Source: Amycolatopsis tucumanensis (GTDB taxonomy: Bacteria; Actinomycetota; Actinomycetes; Mycobacteriales; Pseudonocardiaceae). From it: DNA of 64,000 nt. Both the position numbers and the translations under genes were made by a program. Position 1 is the first letter of the stretch. Every line of letters begins with the position of its first letter. The stretch covers positions 1 through 64,000 of the forward strand of contig NZ_JAKGSD010000036.1 of assembly GCF_021654135.1 (NCBI RefSeq), in the 5' to 3' direction. This document shows positions 41,295-49,341 of the stretch, piece by piece. The notes under the pieces are model-generated. The model saw only the letters and a program-made list of their open reading frames with translations. It ran no database searches and was not told where the DNA came from.

Positions 41295-42959
41295 TCAGTG
41301 GCGGGCGGGACGGCGCAGGACCGCGCCCCGCTGGATCGGGCCGACGAGTGCCGCGTACTGGCCGAGCCAGCCGCGTTCGCTGCCGGGATCACCGGCGGTG
41401 ACGGGCTTCCCGTCGCGTATCGGCTCCGCGTCGATCAGCCGTGCGTCGAGGTCGATCGAGATGACGTCCCCGTCCTCGACTCCGGCGAGCGGCCCGCCGT
41501 CGGCGGCTTCGGGCATCACCTGTCCCACGACGAGCCCGTGGTTGAGCCCGGACAGTTCGCCGTCGGTCACCACGGCCACCTGGCCGCCGAGGCCGGCACC
41601 GTTGAGCGCGGCCACGAAGCTCGCGGCGAACACCGTGCCCGGGCCGCCCCTCGGGCCCATCCCGCGCAGCACGATCACGTGTCCCGGCTTGATCTCTCCC
41701 TGGCCCAGCGCGGCGATGGCCTCGTCCTCACCCGCGAAGACCCTGGCCGGCCCGCGGAACTGCCGCCGTGCCGCACCCACCCCGGCGACCTTGACGATCG
41801 CACCGTCCGGCGCCAGCGATCCACGCAGGATCAGCAGGCCCGGCTCGTCGGCCACGGGTTCGTCCAGCGGGTGCACCACGTCGCCGTCCGGTCCGGCCAC
41901 GTCGGCGATCAGCTCGGCCACGGTGCTGCCGGACACCGTCAGCGCGCCGGTGTGCAGCCGCGGTGCCAGCGCACGCAGGACGGCGCGAACCCCGCCGACC
42001 CGGTCGAGGTCCCACACCTGGTGTGTCCCGTTGGGACGGATGGCGGCGAGTTGTTTGGCACCGCGGCCCTTCTCCTCGAACAACGCGACGACGTCGAGGT
42101 CGAGGTCGGCCTCCGCGGCCACGGCGGTGAGGTGCCGGACGCAGTTGACCGAGCCCCCCAGTGCCAGCGCCACCTCGACCGCGTTCTCGATGGCGTCGCG
42201 TGTGAGCACCTGGCGGGCGGTGAGCCCTTCCCGGACCAGCTCGACGGCACGCCGTCCCGCGGCCGCGGCCCGGTCGAGCATCGCCGCGGAGTTCGCACGC
42301 GTGGGCGCAGAGCCGGGCATCGTCATGCCCAGGGCCTCGGCGAGCACGTGCATCGTGTTCGCCGTCGCCAGTCCCGCGCACACGCCCGGCCCCTCGATCG
42401 CCCGGTCGGCCATCTCGCCGAGCTCGTCCACGCTCAGCTTCCCGGAGGCGACGGCGCCCACCGATTCGTACACCGAGTCGATGTCCACCGAACAGCCGGA
42501 GAACGTCCCTCCGCGCTGGTAGCCACCGATGACGACGACCGAGGGCAGGTCGAGCCGCGCGGCGGCCATCAAGTGGGCCGGGGTCGTCTTGTCGCAGCTC
42601 GACAACAACACCATGCCGTCGAGCTGCGCACCCTCGACGGCGGCTTCGACGTCGTTGACGATCAGGTCACGGGTCGGCATCAGGTAGCGCGCCTTGCGGC
42701 CCGCGCTGGTGACGAAATCGGACGGCGCGGTCGTCCGGATCTCCAGCGGCAGCCCACCCGCCTCGCGGACGGCGTCGGCGACCACCCCCGCCACGTCGTC
42801 GAGGTGCGCGAAGCACACCGACAACTTCGACGAGGTGTTGACGACCGCGATCTTGGGCTTGCGCTGGTCCTCGGCACTGATGCCCATCGCGCTCCACTGC
42901 GCGCGGCGCACGGCCCAGCGGGTGGTGCCGGGCTCGAAGTTGCTCCGCAGCTGTTCCAT
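41295..42959 (-). CDS. IlvD/Edd-family dehydratase
   Basis: 554 residues from the ATG at 42959. The Fe-S cluster cysteines are recognisable in LSVCFAHLDD, LLSSCDKTTPAH and GPGVCAGLATANTM, with the C-terminal swivelling domain (MGPRGGPGT, VVTDGELSG, GGPLAGVEDGDVI). These enzymes dehydrate 2,3-dihydroxy acids or sugar acids. The catabolic context (transporter, FAD oxidoreductase, GntR) argues for a sugar-acid or other hydroxy-acid dehydratase rather than the housekeeping IlvD. It is 13 bases downstream of the FAD gene. Confidence 0.87.
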   Translation of the reverse strand: MEQLRSNFEPGTTRWAVRRAQWSAMGISAEDQRKPKIAVVNTSSKLSVCFAHLDDVAGVVADAVREAGGLPLEIRTTAPSDFVTSAGRKARYLMPTRDLIVNDVEAAVEGAQLDGMVLLSSCDKTTPAHLMAAARLDLPSVVVIGGYQRGGTFSGCSVDIDSVYESVGAVASGKLSVDELGEMADRAIEGPGVCAGLATANTMHVLAEALGMTMPGSAPTRANSAAMLDRAAAAGRRAVELVREGLTARQVLTRDAIENAVEVALALGGSVNCVRHLTAVAAEADLDLDVVALFEEKGRGAKQLAAIRPNGTHQVWDLDRVGGVRAVLRALAPRLHTGALTVSGSTVAELIADVAGPDGDVVHPLDEPVADEPGLLILRGSLAPDGAIVKVAGVGAARRQFRGPARVFAGEDEAIAALGQGEIKPGHVIVLRGMGPRGGPGTVFAASFVAALNGAGLGGQVAVVTDGELSGLNHGLVVGQVMPEAADGGPLAGVEDGDVISIDLDARLIDAEPIRDGKPVTAGDPGSERGWLGQYAALVGPIQRGAVLRRPARH

Positions 42960-42972
42960 GGTGTTTCTCCAG

Positions 42973-44337
42973 TCAGGAAAGGGACAGGGCGCTTCCGCCG
43001 GCGGCCATCGCCGACCGGATCTCGCGGCCGTCGAGTCCGCGGTACGGCAGGCCCTTGTCCAGCGACATCACGGTCGCCACCGCGGCCGCGTGGCCGTATT
43101 CGAAGCACTGCGCGGTGACCCGCGCCGAGGCGAGTGCCTCGTGCTCGGCGCTGAGGCAGCGGCCCGCGACGATGACGCCCTCGCCGCGTTCGGGCACGAG
43201 CGCGCCGTAGGGCACCTCGTAGTAGTCGTCGAGCAGCCAGCTCAGTTTGGGCCGGTCACCGGCGTGCAGCTCGATCGGCCACGGCACCCGGCAGATCCCG
43301 TCCTCGCGCTTGCGTGCCGCGAGGACGTCCTCGTTGGACAGCCGCTCGATCCCGGCGATCGTGCGGGTCTGCCGGATCCCGGCCTCGACCCCCGTGTCCA
43401 CGACGAACGCGTTCTCACAACCGGGGATCCGATCAATCAGGAACCGCGCGTAGGACCGGACCTGCCGCCGACCCAGTATTTCGGCTTCGGTGAAGTCGGC
43501 GGGGTCGATCACGTTGAGCATCCGGCCGTCGCGGCCGGCCAGCCGGGTCGCGTTGACCAGCAGCTCGCCGGGCCTGGGAGTGGTGAAGATCCAGATCTTC
43601 TGCCGCGGCAGGTCCAGCCCGGCGCCTCGCGCCCGGAGGATCTCCTCGGTCACGTACGGCGGGCAGATGGTGTCCTCGCCGTAGAACTCCAGGAACCGCT
43701 CGACGTCGACGTTGCCGAGGCGGAAGAACATGGTCGGGTTCTGGATCGCGCCGTTGTCGCCGAAGGTGTAGCGGTGCCCGGCGCGGGCGACCACAGCCGC
43801 GTCGCCCGATGCGTCGATCGTCCTGGCAGCGAGCACCACGGCCCGGCCGGCGTTCGACTCGACCACCACTCCGCGGTGGGTGTCGCCGTCAAGGACGACG
43901 GCGGCGACGGCCGTGTGGTAGAGCACCGTGACGCCCGCGCCTTCGAGGAGGTCGTCCGCGACCTCGCGCCACACGAGCGGATCGTGCGCGACGGTCCAGG
44001 TCTTGCCGTAGACCTGCGGCGCGGTGAGGCCGCCCCGGGCGGCCAGCTCCCCGCGGAACCGCTCGGTGAACCCCGCGACGACCTGCCTCGGCTCCCGGTC
44101 GGCATCCGAGGCCAGGTACATGCCGCAGATCGTGCCGGACATCCCGGCGACCGCCGCGCCGCCGGCGAAGCCGTACTTCTCCACGACGAGCACCGACTTA
44201 CCCGCCTCGGCCGCGACCACCGCCGCCGCGACCCCGGCCGCACCGGCCCCGACGACGAGCACGTCGACCTCGGCCAGCACTTCGAGTCCCCGGTCGACCG
44301 GACCACCGGTCAGCGACCAGGTCGATATATTGGTCAT
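42973..44337 (-). CDS. FAD-dependent oxidoreductase (PF12831 type)
   Basis: 454 residues from the ATG at 44337, chosen over upstream in-frame ATGs at 44352 and 44415 because the conserved N-terminus begins just after it. FAD motif GAGAAGVAAAVVAAEAGKSVLVVEK (residues about 27-51) and a C-terminal VIVAGRCLSAEHEALASARV region. Such enzymes oxidise or dehydrogenate hydroxy acids, lactones or similar compounds. First in a leftward operon with the dehydratase and the MHS transporter, and divergent from a GntR gene; a palindrome overlaps its start codon. Confidence 0.82.
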   Translation of the reverse strand: MTNISTWSLTGGPVDRGLEVLAEVDVLVVGAGAAGVAAAVVAAEAGKSVLVVEKYGFAGGAAVAGMSGTICGMYLASDADREPRQVVAGFTERFRGELAARGGLTAPQVYGKTWTVAHDPLVWREVADDLLEGAGVTVLYHTAVAAVVLDGDTHRGVVVESNAGRAVVLAARTIDASGDAAVVARAGHRYTFGDNGAIQNPTMFFRLGNVDVERFLEFYGEDTICPPYVTEEILRARGAGLDLPRQKIWIFTTPRPGELLVNATRLAGRDGRMLNVIDPADFTEAEILGRRQVRSYARFLIDRIPGCENAFVVDTGVEAGIRQTRTIAGIERLSNEDVLAARKREDGICRVPWPIELHAGDRPKLSWLLDDYYEVPYGALVPERGEGVIVAGRCLSAEHEALASARVTAQCFEYGHAAAVATVMSLDKGLPYRGLDGREIRSAMAAGGSALSLS

Positions 44338-44352
44338 GTACCGGTTGTACAT
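44336..44352. promoter_or_regulatory. GntR-type palindrome over the FAD oxidoreductase start
   Basis: ATGTAC-N5-GTACAT at 44336-44352 covers the first bases of the leftward ATG (44335-44337). Size and placement fit a FadR-type operator for the GntR protein encoded at 44405. Confidence 0.6.
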
Positions 44353-44404
44353 CGCGCGTCGCGGTATTGTCCAGGCCCAGCGGTGGAACGAGGAGGAGGC
44401 ACCC

Positions 44405-45043
44405 GTGGCGAACAAGGCCGACCAGGCCTACGACGTGCTGGAACGCATGATCACGTTCCAGGAACTCCCGCCTGGTTCGCTGCTGTCGGAGGCCCGGCTG
44501 ATGGAACGCACCGGGCTCGGCCGCACGCCGGTGCGCGAGGCGCTGCAACGGCTCGCACGCGAGCGCATGGTGGAGATCCACCCTAGCCAGGGCGTGTTCG
44601 TCGCCCCGACGTCGATCGAGGCGCAACTCAAGGTGCTCGAGCTACGCCGTTCCATGGAGGAGCTCGCGGTGCGCCTCGCCGCCCACCGGGCCACGACGGA
44701 GCAGCGTGAGCGCATCCTGGCGCTCGCCGAGGTGCTCAGCCAGTTCGACGGCGACGATCCCAGGCGGTTCGGGGAGCTGCTGAAGTCGACCCACACCCTG
44801 ATCGTCGAGGCCGCGCACAACGAGTACCTGTCGGTGGCGATGGCCCCGCTGCAGGGGCTCTCGCGCCGGTTCTGGTTCGCCCACCTGCGAAACCCGAAGG
44901 CGGAACTGGCCGAAGCGGCCGACCTCCACGGGGACATCCTCCGCGCCATCTGCCACGGCGATCAGGCCAAGGCCTCCGAGGCGTCCCTCAAGCTGAACGA
45001 CTACCTGACCGACTTCACCTACCGGACGCTGCGGGACCAGTGA
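44405..45043 (+). CDS. GntR-family (FadR/FCD) transcriptional regulator
   Basis: 212 residues from a GTG at 44405, after GAGGAGG. Winged helix LPPGSLLSEARLMERTGLGRTPVREALQRLARERMVEIHPSQGVFV (residues about 20-66), then an FCD helical sensor domain. Divergent from the FAD oxidoreductase/dehydratase/MHS operon, which it very likely controls through the palindrome at 44336-44352. Downstream lie a broken DeoR gene and a gene-poor stretch, so it is the last intact gene of this island on the right. Confidence 0.88.
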   Translation: MANKADQAYDVLERMITFQELPPGSLLSEARLMERTGLGRTPVREALQRLARERMVEIHPSQGVFVAPTSIEAQLKVLELRRSMEELAVRLAAHRATTEQRERILALAEVLSQFDGDDPRRFGELLKSTHTLIVEAAHNEYLSVAMAPLQGLSRRFWFAHLRNPKAELAEAADLHGDILRAICHGDQAKASEASLKLNDYLTDFTYRTLRDQ

Positions 45044-45225
45044 GTGGCTCCGTCGTGCAGCACTGGGTGTGCCGGACCACTTTCGGACACCGCTCAACGC
45101 CTCTGACGCACGTCGGCGTCTGCGAGCGGGTGAGGCAACAGCGAGGAGTTGACGCCGACAGCCGTGCGAGCGCGCACGGCCTTGCCGCTCCCCTGCTCAG
45201 GCAAGCAGGCACGGCGCTCTGTCGA

Positions 45226-45873
45226 TGCTCGCTGACGAACGCCGCCTCAGCTGCTGGAGGAGATAGCCACCTCCGGCCGCGTCGTGCCTTCGGAAATGGC
45301 AGCCCGACTGGGGGGGGCAGTGAGGTCACGATCCGGGGCGACCCCGACGAGCTCGAACGGCGGGGGCGGGTCAAGCGAACCCGGGGCGGCGCCGTCGCAC
45401 CCGAAACGCACGCGTCCATCGTCTCGTTCGACGCCCGCATGTCCCTCAACCGCGATGCCAAGCGGCGCATCGCGCAATCGGCGGCCGCCTCCCCTGAAAT
45501 CCGACCGGGCGGTCATCTTCGACACCGGTTCGACCGTGCACTCCCTGGCCCTGCACATGCCGGACCATGTCACGAACCTGCGGGCCACATACCCCGGACT
45601 CGGCATCGCCCAGCACCTGCTGACTGTCGAAGGGGTGCGCACCTTCCTCATGGGCGGCTGAGTGGACGAAGCCCTGGCGGAGACCATCGGCACGCCTCGC
45701 GATCAGGGCATCAGCGACCTGCGTGCCCACACGCTCTTCCTCGGCGCCATATCGTCGAAGGTGCTCCCGCTGGACAAGGTCGAGGTGATCATCACCGACT
45801 CCGGTATCGACAAGAGCCTGCGGGAGCGGCTCGTTGCCGAGGTCAGCGTGATCGTCCAGGAGAGGCGGCACGA
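45226..45873 (+). pseudogene. DeoR-family regulator, multiply frameshifted
   Basis: Pieces of a DeoR protein appear in order but in different frames. LADERR (about 45229) is followed in another frame by LLEEIATSGRVVPSEMAARLGG. After a run of eight G (45310-45317) comes SEVTIRGDPDELERRGRVKR through FDARMSLNRDAKRRIA. In a third frame follows VIFDTGSTVHSLALHMPDHV, and the sequence ends in HTLFLGA and KVEVIITDSGIDKSLRERLV. Parts of the sensor domain are missing. A single sequencing error could not explain all these breaks. Confidence 0.75.
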
Positions 45874-46456
45874 CGATGCCGGTGGCCGGCCTCGTCGCGG
45901 ACGGAGCAGCACCTTTCGGCCGGTGCGGGCAACCCTGGCCGCAGGACGCCCGAGGTCTCGTCGAGAGCGACCACGTCGCTGATCAGCGGAGCGGGTCGCA
46001 GGACCCCCGTTCACCCGGCACGATCCGGGCGGCCAGGGTGGCCGCGGCCATACGCCGGTGGGACTCCGGCACGCGGTCAGCAACGCCGCTGCTGTCGTTA
46101 CTCGCCAGACTGGTCATCGGCCGCTGTCGGCGCGGTCGCCCGCTGTTCGCCTCGTCACGACTGCTGCTGCCTGCGCGGGGAGGCGTTGATTCCCGCAGCC
46201 AGCACGATGGTGACCAGTCCCAGCGCCCCGGCCGTCCGAGCGGGGGTGGCATAGCCGAGTCGGTGGGGGCGAAGCTGCCCGTCGCGGTGTGTGCGGGCAG
46301 GATCAGGCCGCTGACGGCGCTGCCGAGAGAAGCCGACCGAGCGCACGTCCTGGTTGACGCTCATCGCGGCCGCCGACGCTGGATCGACCTGCCGGCCCCG
46401 TGGCCGCCGGGCTGGTGCCGGCACCAGTCCGGCGGTCGTCCACTCTGGACCCCGGG
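45874..46456. other. Stretch with no recognisable gene
   Basis: About 580 bases between the DeoR relic and the SDR gene. Leftward frames contain hydrophobic scraps (GALGLVTIVLAAGI, near 46200) that may be the end of a decayed transporter, but no start, domain or ribosome site can be supported. Probably eroding DNA. Confidence 0.45.
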
Positions 46457-47182
46457 TCAGGACACCAGCGCTGCCAGCTGCTCATCCAGCCAGGGATAGA
46501 GCTCCTCGGCCTTCGTGCTCAGCCGGGACTTCAGCTCGCGCGTCGGCTCGTCGGCCAGTACCTCGAGCGCGCCGTTGGCGACTCCGTCGTAGGCCTGGGC
46601 GACAACGCTCGCGGCGGTGACCTTCGGGACGTCCCACCCGGCCGTCATCGGGGTGTCGATCATGCCGACGAGCAGGCCGATCACGTGGGTGCCCTGCCCG
46701 CGCAACTGCACCCGCAGCGCGTTGGTCGCCGACCACATCGCCGCCTTCGAGGCCGCGTATCCGGTCGGGATGCTGAACCAGGACGCCGCGGACAGGATGT
46801 TCAGCAGGGTTCCGCCGCCGTTGGCGCCCAGCACCGGCGCGAAGGCGTTCGCGACGCGGAGCGTGCCGAAGAAGTTCGTTTCGAAGATCCGGCGCAGCTC
46901 GTCCTCCGGCCCGGAGATGGAGTCGCCGTCCGGCGCGATTCCGGCGTTGTTGATCACCAGGTCGACGTCGGGGGCGGACGCGACGGCGCGGGCCACGGCG
47001 GCGGCGTCGGTGATGTCGAGGGCCAGCGGTTGGACGCGGGAATCCTTCCAGCTCTTCGGCTTGCGCGCCGCGGCGTAGACCTTGCTCGCGCCGCGTTCGA
47101 GTGCCTGGGCCACGAACTGTTCGCCGAGCCCGCCGTTCGCGCCCGTCACGAGCACCGTCCGGCCCTGGAGTGACTGGTTCAC
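46457..47182 (-). CDS. Short-chain dehydrogenase/reductase
   Basis: 241 residues from the ATG at 47182. Cofactor motif TGANGGLG (residues about 14-21), NNAG at about 88, Ser in NILSAASW, and the YAASK active-site pair. Classical SDR of usual length. Substrate unknown; the sequence after the active site (GLLVGMIDTPMTAGWDVPK) is common in NADP-dependent reductases. Divergent from a TetR gene across a strong double inverted repeat, so it is probably the TetR target. Confidence 0.87.
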   Translation of the reverse strand: MNQSLQGRTVLVTGANGGLGEQFVAQALERGASKVYAAARKPKSWKDSRVQPLALDITDAAAVARAVASAPDVDLVINNAGIAPDGDSISGPEDELRRIFETNFFGTLRVANAFAPVLGANGGGTLLNILSAASWFSIPTGYAASKAAMWSATNALRVQLRGQGTHVIGLLVGMIDTPMTAGWDVPKVTAASVVAQAYDGVANGALEVLADEPTRELKSRLSTKAEELYPWLDEQLAALVS

Positions 47183-47197
47183 CTATACTCCTTCATC

Positions 47198-47244
47198 AAG
47201 TGGGGAGTGTCCCCAAATTCAGTATGCGGGGACACTCCCCACTT
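47198..47244. promoter_or_regulatory. Double operator between SDR and TetR genes
   Basis: A perfect 17-bp inverted repeat (47198-47214 and 47228-47244) with a 13-base spacer. Each arm contains GGGGA-N3-TCCCC, itself a palindrome, so there are two full TetR-like sites. It ends 18 bases before the TetR ATG and begins 16 bases before the SDR start. Confidence 0.75.
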
Positions 47245-47261
47245 CCGCAAGGAGGGATGTC

Positions 47262-47834
47262 ATGGCTGACGACGCGAAGGCGCGGCCGCTGCGGGCCGAC
47301 GCCCGGCGAAACCGCGACGCGATCCTGCTCGCGGCACGCGAGACGTTCGAAACCGAGGGCGTCCTCGCCTCGCTCGACGGCATCGCGGTGAAAGCGGGAG
47401 TGGGCAACGCCACGCTCTACCGGAACTTCCCGACGCGGGACGACCTGCTCGCCGCCGTCATGCAGACCAGCATCGAGGACGCCCTGGCCGAATCCGGTGA
47501 GCTGGCCCAAACCGCCTCCCCACGCGAAGCGCTCGCCGAATGGCTGGCGCGGCTGACCTGGCAGCTGCGCATCTGGCACGACCTGCCCTCCTGCGTCGCC
47601 ACCGCGCACAGCGACCCGGCCTCACCGATGACCCACGCGTGCAACCCCCTGCTCGACCGGACACGCGAACTCCTCGACGCGGCGAAGTCCGCCGGCGACG
47701 CCGTCGAGGGCGTCACCGCGGAGGAGCTCTATGAGCTGGTCGTGACGCTGTCCTGGGGTGTCGACCGCTTCGGGGACGACGAGCAGACCGCACGCAAGCG
47801 AGTCCGGATCGCCACCGCGGGCGTCTTCACCTAG
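47262..47834 (+). CDS. TetR-family transcriptional regulator
   Basis: 190 residues from the ATG at 47262, with GGAGGG just before it. N-terminal helix-turn-helix (NRDAILLAARETFETEGVLASLDGIAVKAGVGNATLYRNFPTRDDLLAAV, residues about 17-66); the rest is a helical ligand domain with Cys and Trp residues. It should repress itself and the divergent SDR gene through the paired sites at 47198-47244. Confidence 0.88.
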   Translation: MADDAKARPLRADARRNRDAILLAARETFETEGVLASLDGIAVKAGVGNATLYRNFPTRDDLLAAVMQTSIEDALAESGELAQTASPREALAEWLARLTWQLRIWHDLPSCVATAHSDPASPMTHACNPLLDRTRELLDAAKSAGDAVEGVTAEELYELVVTLSWGVDRFGDDEQTARKRVRIATAGVFT

Positions 47835-47892
47835 TGGACGAGGTGACCGTGACACACTTCGTCGACCACGAGGTTTGCCAAGGGGATGACGC

Positions 47893-48501
47893 ATGACCGA
47901 TCGGCCGGCCCGGCGCACGCAGGAGCAACGACGCGCGGAGACCATCCGTCGCGTGCTGGACGCGGCGACGGAGCTCATCGCGCGCAGCGGGTCCCGGGCC
48001 GTCACGCTCGCCGAGGTCGGGGAAGCCGCCGGGTACAGCCGCGGCATCGTCTACCACCACTTCGGCAGCAGGGAACGGCTGCTGGAGTCCGTGGTCGACG
48101 AGGCGCAGCGGTTCGACGTCCCCGAATACCAGGGCGACGGCCTGGACCACCTGGTGCTGATCATCGAGGCATACCTGCGCAACGTCGTGCGGCGGACACC
48201 GTCGGCGCGCGCGTTCCTGCAACTGTGGGGTGAGGCGATCGCGGCCGACCCCGTGCTGGCTCCGCTGTTCGCCCGCCGGGACGCCGACTTCCGGCAGCTA
48301 CTGGCGAACGTGGTCCGCCAGGGCGTCGCCGATGGGTCCATCCGGTCCGACGCGGACCCGGCCGCGGCCGCCGTGCTGATCGTCGCACTGGTCCGCGGGA
48401 CAGGGCTGCAACTCATCGCCCAGCCGCCGGTTCGCAACGTCACGGCCATCATCCGGGAAGCGACGCGGTCGGTACGCGCGGCCTTCGCTGTCACGCCCTA
48501 A
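47893..48501 (+). CDS. TetR-family transcriptional regulator
   Basis: 202 residues from the ATG at 47893. DNA-binding domain RAETIRRVLDAATELIARSGSRAVTLAEVGEAAGYSRGIVYHHFGSRERLLESVV (residues about 14-68), then a helical sensor domain of the C-terminal TetR type. Co-directional with the alpha/beta hydrolase gene 74 bases downstream, whose promoter holds an ACTTGC/GCAAGT dyad. The 58-base gap before it carries only an imperfect GTGG/CCAC repeat. Confidence 0.87.
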   Translation: MTDRPARRTQEQRRAETIRRVLDAATELIARSGSRAVTLAEVGEAAGYSRGIVYHHFGSRERLLESVVDEAQRFDVPEYQGDGLDHLVLIIEAYLRNVVRRTPSARAFLQLWGEAIAADPVLAPLFARRDADFRQLLANVVRQGVADGSIRSDADPAAAAVLIVALVRGTGLQLIAQPPVRNVTAIIREATRSVRAAFAVTP

Positions 48502-48541
48502 CTTCCGGCAGTGGTCTCCGGCGCCGGCCGCTGCTACAGTT

Positions 48542-48563
48542 ACTTGCATACGTACACGCAAGT
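48542..48563. promoter_or_regulatory. Dyad upstream of the alpha/beta hydrolase gene
   Basis: ACTTGC (48542-48547) and GCAAGT (48558-48563) flank a 10-base centre containing TACGTA. It lies directly before AGGAG and the ATG at 48575, where TetR-type repressors typically bind. Confidence 0.5.
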
Positions 48564-48574
48564 TAGGAGTGACC

Positions 48575-49336
48575 ATGCCTGCTCCCCTGGTGCTCGTGCA
48601 CGGCAATCCGGAGAGCCCCGGCGTGTGGGGACCGCTGATCGCCGCGCTCGGCCGGGACGACGCGGTGACGCTGTCCCCACCCGGCTTCGGGATGCCTGCC
48701 TCGAACGGCTTCTCCGCCACCGTCGAGGGCTATCGCGAGTGGCTCGCCGCGCGGCTGGAGCAGTTCCGGGAACCCGTCGATCTCGTCGGCCACGACTGGG
48801 GCGGCGCGCATGTCGCCCAGATCGCGATGACCCGCCCGGAGCTGATCCGCAGTTGGGCGTCGGACGCGCTCGGCCTGTTCGCCCCGGACTACGTCTGGCA
48901 CGCGCGGGCCCAGGTGTGGCAACAGGAAGGGGCGGGCGAAGCCTCGGTGAAGGAAATCTTCGGCGGCACGCTGGCGCAGCGTCTGGAGGTGGTCAACGCG
49001 CTCGGGATGACCGGTCCGGTCGCGGAACGCGTGGCCGCCGGGATGGACGACGACATGGGGCGGGCGGTGCTGTCGCTCCTGCGGTCGGCCGCCCAGCCGG
49101 TGATGGCCGAAGCGGGCCGCGGCCTCGCGAACGCCCGGCAGCGCCCCGGCCTGGCCCTGATCGCCCTCGCGGACGTCGACCAGGCCAGTGGAACGCCCGC
49201 ACAGCACCGGTTCGCGGCCGAAGCCGCCGGCGCGGAGATCGCCGAACTCGCCGATGTCGGGCACTGGTGGCCGGTGACGCACCCGCAGCCGGTCGCACGC
49301 GCCCTGACGGATTTCTGGTCCCGTTTGGACGGTTAG
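48575..49336 (+). CDS. Alpha/beta hydrolase, epoxide hydrolase/dehalogenase-like
   Basis: 253 residues from the ATG at 48575, 5 bases after AGGAG. Oxyanion motif HGNPESPGVW and nucleophile elbow GHDWGGAHV with Asp instead of Ser, as in epoxide hydrolases and haloalkane dehalogenases. The catalytic His lies in ADVGHWWPVTHP near the C-terminus. Hydrolysis of an epoxide or halogenated compound through an Asp ester is likely, but the substrate is unknown. Probably under the TetR protein encoded just upstream. Confidence 0.82.
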   Translation: MPAPLVLVHGNPESPGVWGPLIAALGRDDAVTLSPPGFGMPASNGFSATVEGYREWLAARLEQFREPVDLVGHDWGGAHVAQIAMTRPELIRSWASDALGLFAPDYVWHARAQVWQQEGAGEASVKEIFGGTLAQRLEVVNALGMTGPVAERVAAGMDDDMGRAVLSLLRSAAQPVMAEAGRGLANARQRPGLALIALADVDQASGTPAQHRFAAEAAGAEIAELADVGHWWPVTHPQPVARALTDFWSRLDG

Positions 49337-49341
49337 GGCGG

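Noticed and set aside
45310..45317. Run of eight G as a simple sequencing error in an intact DeoR gene.
   Set aside because: The gene also has frame changes on both sides of this run and lacks part of the sensor domain, so one error cannot rescue it.
47835..47892. Imperfect GTGG...CCAC repeat before the second TetR gene as an operator.
   Set aside because: The arms mismatch at several places and need different spacings; not convincing next to the exact palindromes elsewhere in the window.
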